Origin: Dasypus novemcinctus
Lineage: Eukaryota > Chordata > Mammalia > Cingulata > Dasypodidae
DNA length: 64,000 bases
Direction of reading: 5' to 3'
Assembly (NCBI RefSeq): GCF_030445035.2
Contig: NC_080698.1
Location: 30,473,294-30,537,293 of the forward strand
Shown piece by piece: positions 33,458 to 45,163 of this stretch. A model generated the notes under the pieces. It was not told the origin of the DNA. It worked only from the letters and a program-made list of their open reading frames with translations, and searched no databases. A program made the translations under genes and the position numbers. Each line of letters opens with the position of its first letter. The stretch's first letter is position 1.

Positions 33458-35190
33458 CTTTTTTTTTCTTTATTTATTTTTTTAATATTACATTAAAAAA
33501 AATTAGGTTCCCATATACCCCCCAGCCCCTTCACCCCACTCCTCCCCCCATAGCAACAATCTCCTCCATCATCATGAGACATTCATTGGATTTGGTGAAT
33601 ACATCTCAGAACAACGCTGCACCTCATGGTCAATGGTCCACATCTTAGCCCACATTCTCCCACATTCCATCCAGTGGGCCATGGGAGGACATACAATGTC
33701 TGGTAACTGTCCCTGCAGCATCACCCAGGACAATTTGAAGTCCCGAAAATGCCTCCACATCTCATCTCTTCTTCCCATTCCCCACACCCAGCAGCAACCA
33801 TGGCCACTTTCTCCACACCAATGCCACATTTTCTTCAATTACTAATCACAATAGTTCATGAATAGAATATCAGTAAGTCCACTCTCATCCATATTCTATT
33901 CCTCCATCCTGTGGACCTTGGAATGGTTGTGTCCACTCCATGTCTATATCAAGAGGGGGCTTAGATTCCATATGTATGCTGGATGCAATCCTCCTGCTTT
34001 CAGTTGTAGGCACTCTTGGCTCCATGGTGTGGTGGTTGACCTTCTTCAACTCCATGTTAGCTGAGTGGGGTAAGTCCAATAAACCAGAGTGTAGAAGCTG
34101 AAGTCTGTTGAGGCTCAGGGCCTGGCTATCACATGGTCAGTCCAGAGATTCAGATCCCCTGGGTATATATTAAACCCCAGCACCAACTACAGTTCTGGTA
34201 AAAGTAACAGGAGAGGCTTGTGAAAAAAGATCACATCTGAGTCCAGCTCCATCACACAGAAACACAAACTCCAAAGAAGGGCCAACTGACATGGCACTGA
34301 ACTCCATCTGCCATGACCGTAGAACCTGTGGGTCTCTGTAGCCCTCAGAAGAACCAATACCTGGGGTTGTATCTACTTTATCTGTCTCTGGGACTCTGCT
34401 GAGGTGTGCATAAGGGCAACCCTTCTGATAACCTCCCAGCTCTTTTTTGGAGACTCATAGCCATATAAACTCATTTGCCCTTTCCATTTCCCCCTTGATT
34501 CAAGTCAAAAAGCATTTTTAACTCCTGGTATTATATGTAGACTGAGATATTCTGCCAGTCCAAGTTGACCCTTTTATTCAAGGTCATTTTCTAGTTACAT
34601 CATCAGCTGGTACTTGGTAGTAATCCCTCGGCACCAGGGAAGCTCATCCCCAGGAGTCATGTCCCCACACTGGAGGGAAGGCAACGCATTTACATGCTGA
34701 GTTTGGCTTCGAGACTGGCCACATTTGAGCAACACGGAGGCTCTCAGAAGGTAACTCTTAGGCACCCTGCAGCTCTAGGCCTTGTTCTTATTTCAGGTGT
34801 ACAGGCTCACAAGCATAGTCATTAGTGTCAAGGGCTCATTGTTTGACCTTCTTTTTTGGTCATTGCCATTGCACTTCGGGGATTGTTGCTGTTCCTTTAG
34901 GGACTGTGATGGAGCTCCCCTGGCTAGGAACTCAGCACTCCCTCTGTTGTTTTTAATTGTATCCACTATGAAAATATCCAAACATTTTTATGTACCCTGG
35001 ATATATGCCCAGTAGAACTCCCTGCCAACCATGTGTCCACTGTCAATAACATCCCACACCAGTATTCCTCCACTGCCATTGTTGAACCTCTCTGTGATCC
35101 AAAACTTCCTGAAAAGTGAAGCCCAATATATTACCAGGTTCTCTTAATAGTAAAATGGAATATAGTGATGAGTTTAAAGGTTAGATATAG
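33458..35190 (-). mobile_element. Xenarthran L1-type retroposon with 14-bp target-site duplication
   Basis: A 1,733-bp insertion lies between perfect copies of aatacagttaaata (33444-33457 and 35191-35204). The left end is T-rich, so the poly(A) end lies there and the element is on the minus strand. Its 3' end ('aggttcccatataccccccag', 'cctgcagcatcacccaggac') is shared with copies at 25.5 and 54.6 kb. The remaining 1.3 kb has no long frame and no reverse-transcriptase motif. It is most simply a 5'-truncated L1 with a long 3' UTR, but a non-autonomous element using L1 machinery cannot be excluded. Confidence 0.8.
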
Positions 35191-35204
35191 AATACAGTTA
35201 AATA

Positions 35205-35445
35205 ATGTTTTGTAACATGCAATATTTTTTACTTCACTATATGTCATAAATTTCTGTGAAATTATAGTAGTCCTTAATATAGCCATAATATAATTAGTGA
35301 ATCCTCTATTATTGGACATTTAGGTTACTCCCAATAGTTTACTATCATTGGTAATGCTATGACGAACATTTTTATATACTCTTTTGATTGTTCTCTTAGG
35401 ATAAATTCCTAAGAACTATTTGTAACAGAGAAAAACTTTTATTTT
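35205..35445 (-). mobile_element. L1M-type LINE fragment
   Basis: 'tattggacatttaggttact', 'tggtaatgctatgacgaaca' and 'ggataaattcctaagaa' are reverse-strand L1 landmarks. The retroposon at 33.5-35.2 kb may have inserted in or beside this older copy. Confidence 0.65.
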
Positions 35446-35549
35446 GGGGGTTGATTCTATAATATATACTCTCCCAGAGGTCCAAGTCATAATTTGCTAA
35501 TTTAGCATATACCTTCTATTTCTTAGTGCTTTTAACTTTTCTCAGTACT

Positions 35550-35712
35550 TTCCACTTCACCAAGCATGTAGAGCAGCAACCAAAAATCCCATTTTACTGA
35601 TGAGAAAACTGGGTTTCCTAGAAGTTAAGTGACTTGCCTATGGTAACACCATAATTTAGCTACAGAGGACTAAGACCCATCTCACTTGAGTCTGGGCTCT
35701 TTGCTCTTATTG
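35550..35712 (-). mobile_element. MIR SINE
   Basis: 'cccattttactgatgagaaa', 'ctgggtttcctagaagttaa' and 'gtgacttgcctatggtaaca' match a reverse MIR. Confidence 0.75.
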
Positions 35713-36060
35713 CTTACATTGGTAGCCTAGTATTGCCAAAACTGGAATGATCTAGAGAAAATGAGCATGTCTCCTGCACACAAATGACATGCAAGTTTGT
35801 CAACCCTGGTATGTTAGGATAGATCTTGATTGTGCATTCTTTGTCTAGGTACAATTTGGTGTTGATTCCAGAAATCACGAAACATTGTCAGAGCTATGGG
35901 ACCTTGGATGGGTGAATTCACCATTTTCCAAGCAAAATTTCACAACCAACATATTCTCCAAATGGTGATTTGGAAGGTTAATGTTTAAAGATGCTAATTC
36001 CAACACCTGCTTCTTACTCATCCCTGAAGCCAAATTAAGTCGGTACAATCTGTTTTTACT
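35713..36060. other. Non-coding DNA, nothing recognised
   Basis: No repeat or gene signal. Confidence 0.35.
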
Positions 36061-36074
36061 CCCAGTTGCTTTCT

Positions 36075-36363
36075 TTTTTAAAAAAAGAAAAAAGATTTAT
36101 TTTATTCTTATTTACTCCCCCCGCCCCCCCGCCCCCGCCACTTGCTTACTGTCTGCTGTCTGTGTCCATTCACTGCGCATTCTTCTGTGTCTGCTTGTCT
36201 CCCTTTGTTGCATCATCTTGCTGTGCCAGCTCTCTGTGGGCACGGGCCGTCAGCTTTCCAGGAGTGCAGGCCAGCTTGACTTCACAAGGAGGCCCTGGGA
36301 AGCAAACCCAGGGCTTCCCATATGGTAGATAGGAGCCCAATCAATTGAGCGACATCCGTTTCC
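36075..36363 (-). mobile_element. DAS-related SINE, reverse
   Basis: A T-rich tail (36075-36105) is followed by 'tgtgtccattcactgcgca', 'tgcatcatcttgctgtgcca' and the head complement ending 'gagcgacatccgtttcccc'. The target-site duplication cccagttgctttct (36061-36074) matches cccagttactttct (36364-36377). It is shorter than full DAS copies because part of the CpG-rich body is missing. Confidence 0.85.
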
Positions 36364-36377
36364 CCCAGTTACTTTCT

Positions 36378-37499
36378 AACACAAATTTATTGCTGATTAA
36401 TTTCTTATTGAGGAAAAACAACCTCATCACAACTATTTTAGATAATGACATCTAAGTATTTGATATTGCTTTAAGTTCAAACAATTAGAATGGAGAGTAC
36501 ATCCAATGTAAAACACCTCATAATGCTCGCATTCTTTTTCATGTTTTGATTCATCCACTGCTACCCACTGCTTAGACTTTTTAAAGTTAAATGAAATTAA
36601 ATACATTTGGGGGGGGAGAAAGAGTACAACTTAATAATGTTTTAAGTAGTTTGTAGAAACATTCCTTCTACCGTGGGCATGATTTCAAACCAAAGCTGCC
36701 TTCTGCAGTGCTACTAAAGGCTAATGAATGCCTTAATATTATGCAAAAGAAAAATGGGATGAGTTGATTAGACACAGAAATATCCTAGACTTCTGAAATA
36801 CAGTGAAGAAAACAACTCAATTTTGCTTTGAGACAGAACTCATAATGAAGAATTATCCTAACATCCCAGCGATCTGTTTCTCAACCCATTAATAATAAGT
36901 GATCTTCTTGGCAGCAAATGGTGAGTGAGATAATTGGCACTTACTGATTTGAGGGTTAAACTTTAAAGCTCCAGATAAGCCTTGAACCAATTTCTCTCCA
37001 TTCTAATAATACCTAGAAAATGAGCACATTTTAGAATATCATAACTTTTCTATTTCCTAGAACACAGTTGATGCTAATCCTTCCTCTGTTTAATTAAAAT
37101 TATTTTTCAAGTATGTACTTTTTGAAAATGAATTCTTCAACAAGCTCATCTAGAAATTTTATTTTACTTTTCCTGGTTTGTCTACATAGTTTTGGAACTG
37201 TCCTGTGAGTGTGTGTCTATGCGTATGTAAGATTGCTACCTGCTAAAGTATGGTTTTCTAACAGCTAGACATCCAGTTAAGTAAACCTGAAATAAACAGT
37301 GTTTTTCAGAGTCTGGCAAATTCTAAAATGGTTGTAACTTGATCCTCGGAGTCCTGGGCAATGGGATATGTTAGACATGACACTACTTGGGTCAAAAAGG
37401 TAGATATCAAATAGCAGGAGTCATTTGAACACATAAAATATTAGTAGGCGTGCTCAGAGAATCTGAAGAACAGATAAGGAAGAAAAAGGAATGAGGTTC
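36378..37499. other. AT-rich non-coding DNA
   Basis: Nothing nameable apart from a G-run (36609-36616). Confidence 0.35.
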
Positions 37500-37885
37500 T
37501 GATACATACTACAATGCGGATGAAACTTGAAACCATTAATCTAGGTGAAATAAACCAGTCTCAAAAGACCACATATTGTATGATTCCGTTTATGTGAAAT
37601 GTCCCAAAGAGGCAAATCTATAGAGAGAGAAAGTAGATCAGTTGTCAGCGGCTGGAGGATGGTGGTGCGGGGGGGGGGGGGGCGGCCGCCGGGGAGCGGA
37701 GGATGAGGGGGGGAGCCTGCTAATCAGTATGGGGTTTCCTTTTGGGTTGATGAAAACTTAAGTGGCAGTGATGGGTGCAAGCCCTATAAATATACCAAAA
37801 GCCACTGCACTGTACACTTTAAAAGGGTGAATTTTATGATTTAGGAATTCTATGTCAATAAAGACAAAAAAGAGGGAATCAAAAG
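37500..37885 (+). mobile_element. L1M-type LINE 3' UTR with G-rich insert
   Basis: 'gatgaaacttgaaaccatta', 'gaccacatattgtatgattc', 'ggcaaatctatagagagaga', 'actgtacactttaaaagggt' and 'gtcaataaag' are L1 3'-UTR landmarks in order. A 14-nt G run (37669-37682) and further G-rich sequence to 37712 replace the usual 'gggggctgggggaggg' stretch. Confidence 0.75.
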
Positions 37886-38754
37886 AAAAGAGCCCTGCGA
37901 CTGAGGTGTAGAAAGTCAGTTGCTAAGAGAAGCTTCTTTCCTTGTTGGTCTTAGATAACTAATGAGATTTCTAGGCAAGTTTAATGTCACTAATTTGAAT
38001 TTTTTTTTTTAAAGGCAAGGTAAAATCAACACTGCGCCTGTGCACAGCTCAACCAGCTAGATTCAGCAAGCATTGCCCAAGCACTTATTCCGTGCTAGGA
38101 ACCTAAAATAGAAAGGGGACAGCTTTCTTTTGGAGTCAGGGGCTTTTCACTAGGGAATAAAATATTGTTTAAAATAAAGGGAGGACAAATGTTAAAAGTG
38201 ATTCTTTTTGGTTAATGGAATTATGAGTACTTGTTCTTTTTTTCCAGTGATATGGAATATAATTATTTTTGCATATAAGGAAGGGGAAATAAAATTTTTG
38301 GAAAGGTAAAGGTATAGAGTAAAACATAGTCAGTGCTTTCTTAAAGTTACGGAAGTACAGAGGAAGGAGAAAGGTCTGCCTGAGACAACTAATAGGCAAC
38401 CATTTGATATTAGCCCCAAGGGATAGGAATCTTGCATCAGAGAGGTCTGAGTACATCCCTCCATTCTTCATTCCCGATATGAAGGACATGAGGAAGACTG
38501 AGCCGTTCTGAGTGTGGAGCTTGCTAGAGTGGGCTCTGAGACTCAGCAGCCCCCAATCCTCTCCAGGCCCACCCTGGGAGAAGACAGAGGTTGGGTGCTC
38601 TGGGCTTGGGGATCGAGGATGCCAGCTAGGAAATGCCATCTGTCTCCTTGCCTTCTCTATGCACCACCCCCACCCTAGAGCCTGCCTTTTGTTTCAATAA
38701 GGACAGGAAGACTATTAACAAATAGGAAACCTACCAGATAAAAGAACATGTGCC
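37886..38754. other. Non-coding DNA, nothing recognised
   Basis: A 156-codon minus frame (38169-38639) has no recognisable domain and is judged chance. Confidence 0.35.
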
Positions 38755-38890
38755 GTAGAGTCAGACAGGACCTGGGCTTGAATCCCGGCTCAATCAACTC
38801 ATTAGCTAATTGACCTTGGGAAAGTTATTCTAGCACTCTGGTGCTTTAATTCATCCTCAATAAAGTAAGGATAGTTTTGTGGGGTTTTCT
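38755..38890 (+). mobile_element. MIR SINE
   Basis: 'tagagtcagacaggacctgg', 'gcttgaatcccggctcaatc' and 'attgaccttgggaaagttat' match a forward MIR 5' half. Confidence 0.75.
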
Positions 38891-38932
38891 AACATTTGTT
38901 TTGTTTTGTTTTTAAGATTTTTAAAAAATATA

Positions 38933-39350
38933 GGGAAGCGGATTTGGCCCAAGGGATAGGGTATCCGCCTACCACATGGGAGGTCCAGGGTTCAAACCCA
39001 GGGCCTCCTGATCCGTGTGATGAGCTGGCCCACGTGCAGTGCTGATGCACACAAGGAGAGCCCTGCCAAGTGGGGATGTCCCCCGCTTAGGGGAGCCCCA
39101 CGCACAAGGAGTGCGCCCCGTAAGGAGAGCTGCCCAGCGCGAAAAAAGTGCAGGCTGCCCAGGAATGGCACCGTACACACGGAGAGCTGACACAGCAAGA
39201 TGACGCAACAAGAAGAGACAGGGATTCCGGGTGCCACTGACAAGAATACAGGCAGATACAGAAGAACACACAGTGAATGGACACAGACAGCAAAAACATC
39301 AGGATGGGGGAGAGGAAAGGGAGGGGGGAGGGGAAGAAGAAAAAAGTCAA
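38933..39350 (+). mobile_element. DAS-SINE
   Basis: Head 'gggaagcggatttggcccaa' with B box 'ggttcaaacccagg', full body ('ggggagccccacgcacaagg', 'agctgcccagcgcg', 'cagcaagatgacgcaac') and a G/A-rich tail. Target-site duplications are not clear at either end. Confidence 0.9.
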
Positions 39351-39411
39351 AATGTAAAACAACTAGGTGAAATAGTGGCAAAAGAGGTTTAAACTAATAT
39401 ATATATATATT

Positions 39412-39685
39412 TATTTCTCCCCTGCTCCCCTCATTATTTGCACTCACTGTCCACTCTTTGTGTCTATTCATTGTGTGCTTGTTTTTGTTTTTAGGAGGCA
39501 CTGGGAACCGAACCTGGGAACTTCCGTGTGGAAGGGAGGCGCCTAATTGCTTGAGCCACCTCTGCCTCTTGTTTGTTGTGTCACCTTGTTGCGTCAGCTC
39601 GCTGTCTTGCTCAGCTTCTTTAGGAGGCACATGGAGGGACAGACGCCCAATTGCCTGCGCCACATCCACTTCCCTGGATGGCATT
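39412..39685 (-). mobile_element. Two-headed tRNA SINE, reverse
   Basis: Reverse tRNA-like heads at 39493-39573 ('ggaaccgaacctggg', 'gagccacctctgcctc') and 39621-39676 ('gcgccacatccacttccc'). The second head is degraded at its B box. It lies 60 bp from the forward DAS-SINE, giving an inverted SINE pair. Confidence 0.75.
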
Positions 39686-42024
39686 AATATCACCCTCATA
39701 GGGTGGTTGTGGAAACTATTTTGAAATAAGATCCACACAAGCACCTGGCACCATCCACACTGAACATATTTAAGGTCACTTTCTTTAGTTCTTTTAGTGG
39801 CAGCATCCCCAAAAGTTTAGATATACTACCTATGAGTGCTATTATTTTCTTCCTCAACTCTATTTAGCTAACAAATGTATATTTTTTACATACATAAACA
39901 CACACATATATATGTATATGTCATGGACCCTAGGCTCGATGCCTAATGGAGAAGTCTGCCCTAGTGATTTTTGCTTTGATTCTGACAGGTACATTCTCTT
40001 CTACCTATATCCTTGACAGAAAAAAAATGGACAGAAGTCCCGGGAAAGGTGAGCTACTATCTTGTTACAGTTATGACCCTCGGGTCAAATTTCCCAAACA
40101 GCATGTCTCCCTATGCAGATCCTATTTCCAAGTCACAGCTACAATGACAAGATAACGGAGAAAATGGAATATCTAGTGTTGAATTAATGCGTAATTCATT
40201 TACCACTTACTAGAGTTCAGTGAAGGCACAACAATCATACATTTCATTAATAATTCTCAGTTCCCTTAATTTAACTATGCCATTCTATAGCTATGAAGAG
40301 GAGAACATTTTCTTGTGTTCTCTTGATTTTTGCTCCAAATACTGAAATGCAACATTAGAGTTTGTTTTATTTTTAAATGAGAAGTGAGAAATTTTTTTGA
40401 TGATTGATACTGCCTTTAACCGGCAATTTGTTAAGCATCAATGGTATTGAAGGTTATAGACAGGATTCTATTTGTTCAGCCAGTATCTGTGTCCAATTCA
40501 CAGGCCAGGCAAAAAGAAATAGAAAATGCAGAATTATGCTGGGAAGAAGACAAAGCTAGACACAGAAGTATTTTTAAATCTAAAGCCAGCAGGTATTGAT
40601 TTCCTGCTGGAGGTCAGCATCTCATCCCCTACAAAAATGCAGGACCAACCACCATGTCAGATTCTTTCTCTGCCTTTTTTAATCTCTAATTCCAAGTCAA
40701 GGCCAAATTTAAATCTCTAAGAGATACTGATTCCCTCTGCGTCCCCTTCCTGGTCAGTCCTCTGCTGGACGGGAGGCATGAGGAGGACCCCAAAGGATCA
40801 AAGCAGCTGGGAATTTGCCCCTCGACACCCTAAATATCAACCATAAAATTAATTGACTGTGGCAACTGATTGTTTAAGTTCAATCAGAATTATGTCTTGG
40901 TAAAGTTCATCTTTGTTTTCAATTATCATCCTGGAATCATAAATGTTGAATCTGGATAGAGTTTTCTCAGCTCTCTCAAATTGCATCTTTCTGACCATCA
41001 GGTCCCTACAGTAGGTATAATACTGGGGGCAATTGGCAGAAATCTTCCCCTAAAAGAAAAAAAAACCCTCATTTTTATCTATTTATTTTTTAAGGAATGA
41101 AACCTGAAGAGGTCTCTGAAAAACAGTGGTCCTGATTCAATGAATCTGAATTTCTGCTGTGTTGTTGATGATCGTGTTTTTAAGTATATCCCCTCTTAAC
41201 TATTCATAACCCAGTTATAAATTCATGTTTACTTTATACCTTTTTTTCCTTCATCCTCTTATGACAACATAACATTTACCCTGACAAGTTTATAAAGAAT
41301 GTTAAGGTTGATTCTTGTTGGTCTTAGTAGAAATTAATCAAAATCCATCTGTTCCTGTCTCAGCCTGGACAATTTCATTACAACTAAACCAGGGATTATA
41401 GGATTCTTACATCTTCTTTTTTCTTTCCTACACAGTTCAGTTGATTTAGAAACAATGATTAAAGCTGCTTACTTTAAGGAAGATTGTTTCCAATCTTCCC
41501 TGCTTGCAAGGCAGAGAAAGATGAAAGCATCTTGATCCTGAAATATTTATATCTAAGACTGGGAATCTATATCAGAGGCATGATGAATGATTGCAACCAA
41601 AGATTTTTTATTTTAAAGTGATATTTCTTATCTTTACATTTTTACTTTCCTCACAAGCTCGAGGAAAAAGGCACTAAATATATTCACTGCCCCCACCAAG
41701 GTAAATTTTCTACCTTGATTTAATGCTAAATCTAGTGGGGCATAATAAAGAGACTTGAAGGTAAAGATTACCTTTCTGACACTGACTATTTATAGAGATA
41801 AATATAAGTTATCCTCATGTGGCTTTAGAATGACGGCTTTCAAAGGAATGCAGAACACAAATTGGGAGAATGAATTTAAGCCCCCACAAGGGGATACCTT
41901 GATGTGGGATTCAAAAAAGAATTAGAAGTGATTACTAGAAAGTAATTCTGGGTTTACCCAGTCTGGGACAGGTGCTGTAATTAACTATTCCCTCTTTTTC
42001 TGCATCTGGTTTCCATACTTTCTT
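39686..42024. other. Long AT-rich stretch, nothing recognised
   Basis: No SINE head or MIR is identified. A 69-codon frame at 39946-40155 starts with a signal-peptide-like hydrophobic stretch (ALVIFALILTGTFS) but lacks any exon context. A 64-codon frame at 40526-40720 is also unsupported. Confidence 0.35.
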
Positions 42025-42158
42025 CTCTCTAATACCCGTTTAATTGAAGTAAAATGCTCAGATCTTAAATACATAGTTGGATGAGCTTTGACAAATACAT
42101 ACACCCGTGGAACAACCACCCCGATCAGGATCTAGAACTTTCCATAGTCTTCTAATTT
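42025..42158 (-). mobile_element. L1M-type fragment
   Basis: 'cgtttaattgaagtaaaatg', 'gatgagctttgacaaataca', 'tacacccgtggaacaaccac' and 'gatcaggatctagaactttc' are the antisense L1M phrase order. A 14-nt G run follows (42159-42172). Confidence 0.6.
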
Positions 42159-42172
42159 GGGGGGGGGGGGGG

Positions 42173-42777
42173 TGTGGCAGTGTTTTCAAAAATGAGATTT
42201 ATCATTGCCCTCTGCTAGGAATGAAACACCCCTCTAAATTCAAAAAGGAATGAAATAAAAAATGATGACCTGTGAGTTGGTCCCCTATGGAGCCAAATGC
42301 TGTTTGAAACTGGTCCATGCCAAGGGCCTTTTGACATCAAAAAGAGGAACTGATCTTGACCAGCAGGCAGAGGGGATGGCGTCATGGCCAAACGTCAGGT
42401 TAGAAACAATGATTCGCTAGGACTGGATGCTAAACCCCAGCTGCTGCCGCAGCCTCTCAGCTTCTGAAATGGATAAATTGAACGAAGCAAGGCCAGTTCT
42501 GAGCAGGCTGTTCGATGAATTTGTCTTTCTTTTTTTTTAAGTTCCTAACTGTTCTACATAGACATTAAAACTTCAATTACTGCAGACCTGGAAGTTGTCC
42601 TTCTGTCCTTGACATTTCTCTGCCCTCGCAAGATCCTGAGTAGCAGAAAACCAGTTTTCCACCTACAGTTCTCAGCCCTAGGGACACTGCAGCACAGGGG
42701 AGCTTACTTGTAGGGCAGGAATCCTACTGGATAAAAGGAGAATTATAAACACTCCTCCTCAGAAATTTTGAAGGGAA
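42173..42777. other. Non-coding DNA, nothing recognised
   Basis: No repeat or gene signal. Confidence 0.35.
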
Positions 42778-42803
42778 TATATATATATATATATATATAT
42801 ATA
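42778..42803. repeat. (AT)n microsatellite
   Basis: Thirteen AT units read directly. Confidence 0.95.
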
Positions 42804-42934
42804 GCCTAAGAAGTACAAAATGTTCTTTGCTGCATTCAATAATTGCTGCTCAGGGACCCTCAATACAAAAATAAAGGATGAGCGAACTGGAAAGTATAAC
42901 AAAAGGAATTAAAATATGAGGAGCTGTTTTTAGC

Positions 42935-43175
42935 CAGTTTTTTGTTTGTTTGTTTTTTGTTTGTTTTTGTTGTTTTTTTAGGTACTGGGGCCGGGATTGG
43001 ACCCAGACCTCATATGTGGGAAGGCAGTGCTCAACCACTGAGCCGCATGGGCTCCCCTGAGTTGGTTTTATCATTGTTTTGTTTGTTTGTTTTTAGGAGA
43101 CACCAGGAACCAAACCTAGGACCACCCATGTGGGAAGCAGGCCCTCGACTGCTTGAGCCTCAACCACTCAGTTAG
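42935..43175 (-). mobile_element. Two-headed tRNA SINE, reverse
   Basis: Two reversed heads, 42980-43058 ('gggattggacccagacctc', 'ctcaaccactgagccgcatg') and 43093-43165 ('ggaaccaaacctaggacc', 'gactgcttgagcc'), each preceded by T/G-rich (TTTG)n sequence. The same architecture occurs at 18.8 kb. Confidence 0.75.
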
Positions 43176-43224
43176 TTTGTTTTTAAAACTGGAAGTTCCA
43201 TACTGGCAAGTTTCCTAGTCTTGT

Positions 43225-43375
43225 GGCACCACAGTGCAGTTAAGGGATTCTAAGGCAAGACTATCTGGGTTCAAATTCTGGTTCTGCCCTGTATTTGCTG
43301 TGTGACAAACTACTTAACCTCCCTGTGCTTCCATTTCCACTTCTGTCACATGAGGACAATAACTGTAAGCTCAGG
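43225..43375 (+). mobile_element. MIR SINE, 5' part
   Basis: 'actatctgggttcaaattct', 'ggttctgccctgtatttgct' and 'cctccctgtgcttccatttc' form the 5' part of a forward MIR. Its 3' part resumes near 43686 after an inserted element. Confidence 0.75.
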
Positions 43376-43685
43376 AGTCAGCAAAGACAGGAAAGGTCTT
43401 AGATTGCAGGGCATGTGTCTCCGTCCTCGTAGCATGAAAAAAGCCATAGACAGTAAGTAAACAAATGGACATGGATGCATGGCCATTAAACTTTATTTAT
43501 GGGCACTGAAATCTGAATTTCATGTAACTTTCATGTGTCATGAAAGTCTTCATCTTTCAGTTTTTTTTTCAAACATGTAAAAACCCATTCTTAGCTCACA
43601 GGCTATGGAAAAATAAAAACAGGCAGCAGCTGAATTTGACAGAGAGGCCATAACTTACCAAACTCTGGCCTAGATCATAGGTTGA
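43376..43685 (+). mobile_element. hAT-like element nested in the MIR
   Basis: 'aagccatagacagtaagtaa', 'caaatggacatggatgcatg' and 'ccattaaactttatttatgg' match, in the opposite orientation, the element at 6.6 kb. The MIR tail ('agaccagtgcctgacacaca') follows directly. Confidence 0.6.
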
Positions 43686-43755
43686 AAATTAACACATGTC
43701 GAGCTCTTAGACCAGTGCCTGACACACAGTAAGCACCATTTCTCGGTCACTACTT
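43686..43755 (+). mobile_element. MIR SINE, 3' part
   Basis: 'ccagtgcctgacacacagta' and 'agcaccatttctc' complete the MIR begun at 43225. Confidence 0.65.
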
Positions 43756-44424
43756 ATTATCGTTATCTAGTAGAACGTGTTCAATGCCACACTCTCCAGG
43801 GATCTGGGATCAGGACTATTTCCCAGAAAGTTAGCCTTGTGGGCTTTGAGTTTTGAGGAAAAAGAGATGGAGGTCCTAAGACAGAAAATGATCTCCACAT
43901 CTTCCTCCAATATCCAAAAAAGATATACTGAACACTCTCCAGACTCACATCCAACACACACAGTACGCCATCGTATAGATTTCGACATTTGGAGAATGAT
44001 TTTTTTTTTCAAAGCCATTGCTGACCATTTTTGCACATTAAATCCCACAAAGGGATTTATTTACAGCATTAAATCATTTCTTTGCTGCCTGGCTACATTT
44101 TTAACTATTAAAATATTCATCACACACTCTAAGAACCTAATGCCAAGTGTTTTATGATCTTTTAAAGGATGGCTTCTTTAAAAAATCACCTTCGAATGTG
44201 ATGTCAGTTTCTGAGTGGGGTAACAAAGAGAGGTCCATTGTCAAATATCAAGGGGATAAACAAGAGATGACTGCCCTGGCAAATACCACCACAGATAGGC
44301 TGATTAAGCAGAAAAGTATGTGAAGTGTGAAGCTGAGGACCAGGATGCTGGGATAGGAACTGGGGAGGAGTTAGAGACAAAATTTGTTTGCTCCTCAGTG
44401 AGAGAAACGCTCTCTATTCTCTAC
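43756..44424. other. Non-coding DNA, nothing recognised
   Basis: Overlapping frames (43777-44157 plus, 43767-44048 minus) are unsupported. Confidence 0.35.
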
Positions 44425-44640
44425 ACCTGTGGTTCTCAACCAGGGGCTCATTCTGACCCTAAAGACTTTTGGCAATGTCTACAGACATTTTTAGTGGTCA
44501 CGACTGGGAAGGGGATTGCAACTGGCCTCTAGCAGCAGAGGCCTAGGGTGCTGATAAACATCCAACAATGCATAGCAGAGGTCACCACAACCAAGAAGTC
44601 TCAGTTCAAAATGGTCAATAGTGCCAAGTCTGAGAAACCT
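44425..44640 (+). mobile_element. MER20 hAT element
   Basis: 'gtggttctcaaccaggggct', 'ttttggcaatgtctacagac', 'gatgctg'-like 'gtgctgataaacatccaaca' and 'caatagtgccaagtctgaga' form a near-complete forward MER20. Confidence 0.85.
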
Positions 44641-44716
44641 TCATCTATGGGTACCACGCAGCCCCCTCCCTCAACCAGCCACGCCTCAAATCCAGCTTCA
44701 TTCTGCTTTTACTTTG

Positions 44717-45154
44717 TTTTTTGGGAGATTTTTTTTTTAAGATTTATTTTTTATTTATTTCTCTCCCCTTCCCCACCCCCCCAGTTGCCTGCTCTCTGTG
44801 TCCATTTGCTGTGTGTTCTTCTGTGTCCGCTTGTATCTTGTCAGCAGCACCCAGAATCCAAATCTCTTTTTGTTGCGTCATCTTGCCGCATCAGCTCTCG
44901 GTGTGTGCGGCACCACTCCTGGGCAGGCTGTACTTTTTCTGCGCTGGGAGGCTCTCCTTGCAGGGAGCACTCCTTGCGTGTGGGGCTCCCCTACGCGGGG
45001 GACACCCCTGCGTGGCACAGCACTCCTTGAGCATCAGCACTGCGCGTGGGCCAGCTCACCACATGGACCAGGAGCCCTGGCTTTAAACCTGGCTTTAAAC
45101 CTCCCATGGGGTAGGCGGATGCCCTATCCTTTGGGCCAAATCCACTTCCCCTTC
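44717..45154 (-). mobile_element. DAS-SINE, reverse
   Basis: The tail complement 'taagatttattttttattta' comes first, then a CpG-rich body and the head complement ending 'gggccaaatccacttcccc'. A 14-bp internal duplication ('ctggctttaaacct') is seen near 45079-45103. A likely target-site duplication is tttactttg (44708-44716 and 45155-45163). Confidence 0.9.
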
Positions 45155-45163
45155 TTTACTTTG

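Noticed and set aside
38169..38639. 156-codon minus-strand frame
   Set aside because: Composition changes along its length, no domain is seen and there is no splice or promoter context.
39946..40155. 69-codon frame with a signal-peptide-like start
   Set aside because: Hydrophobic starts are common by chance in AT-rich DNA. There is no downstream exon, cysteine pattern or conserved context to support a secreted peptide.
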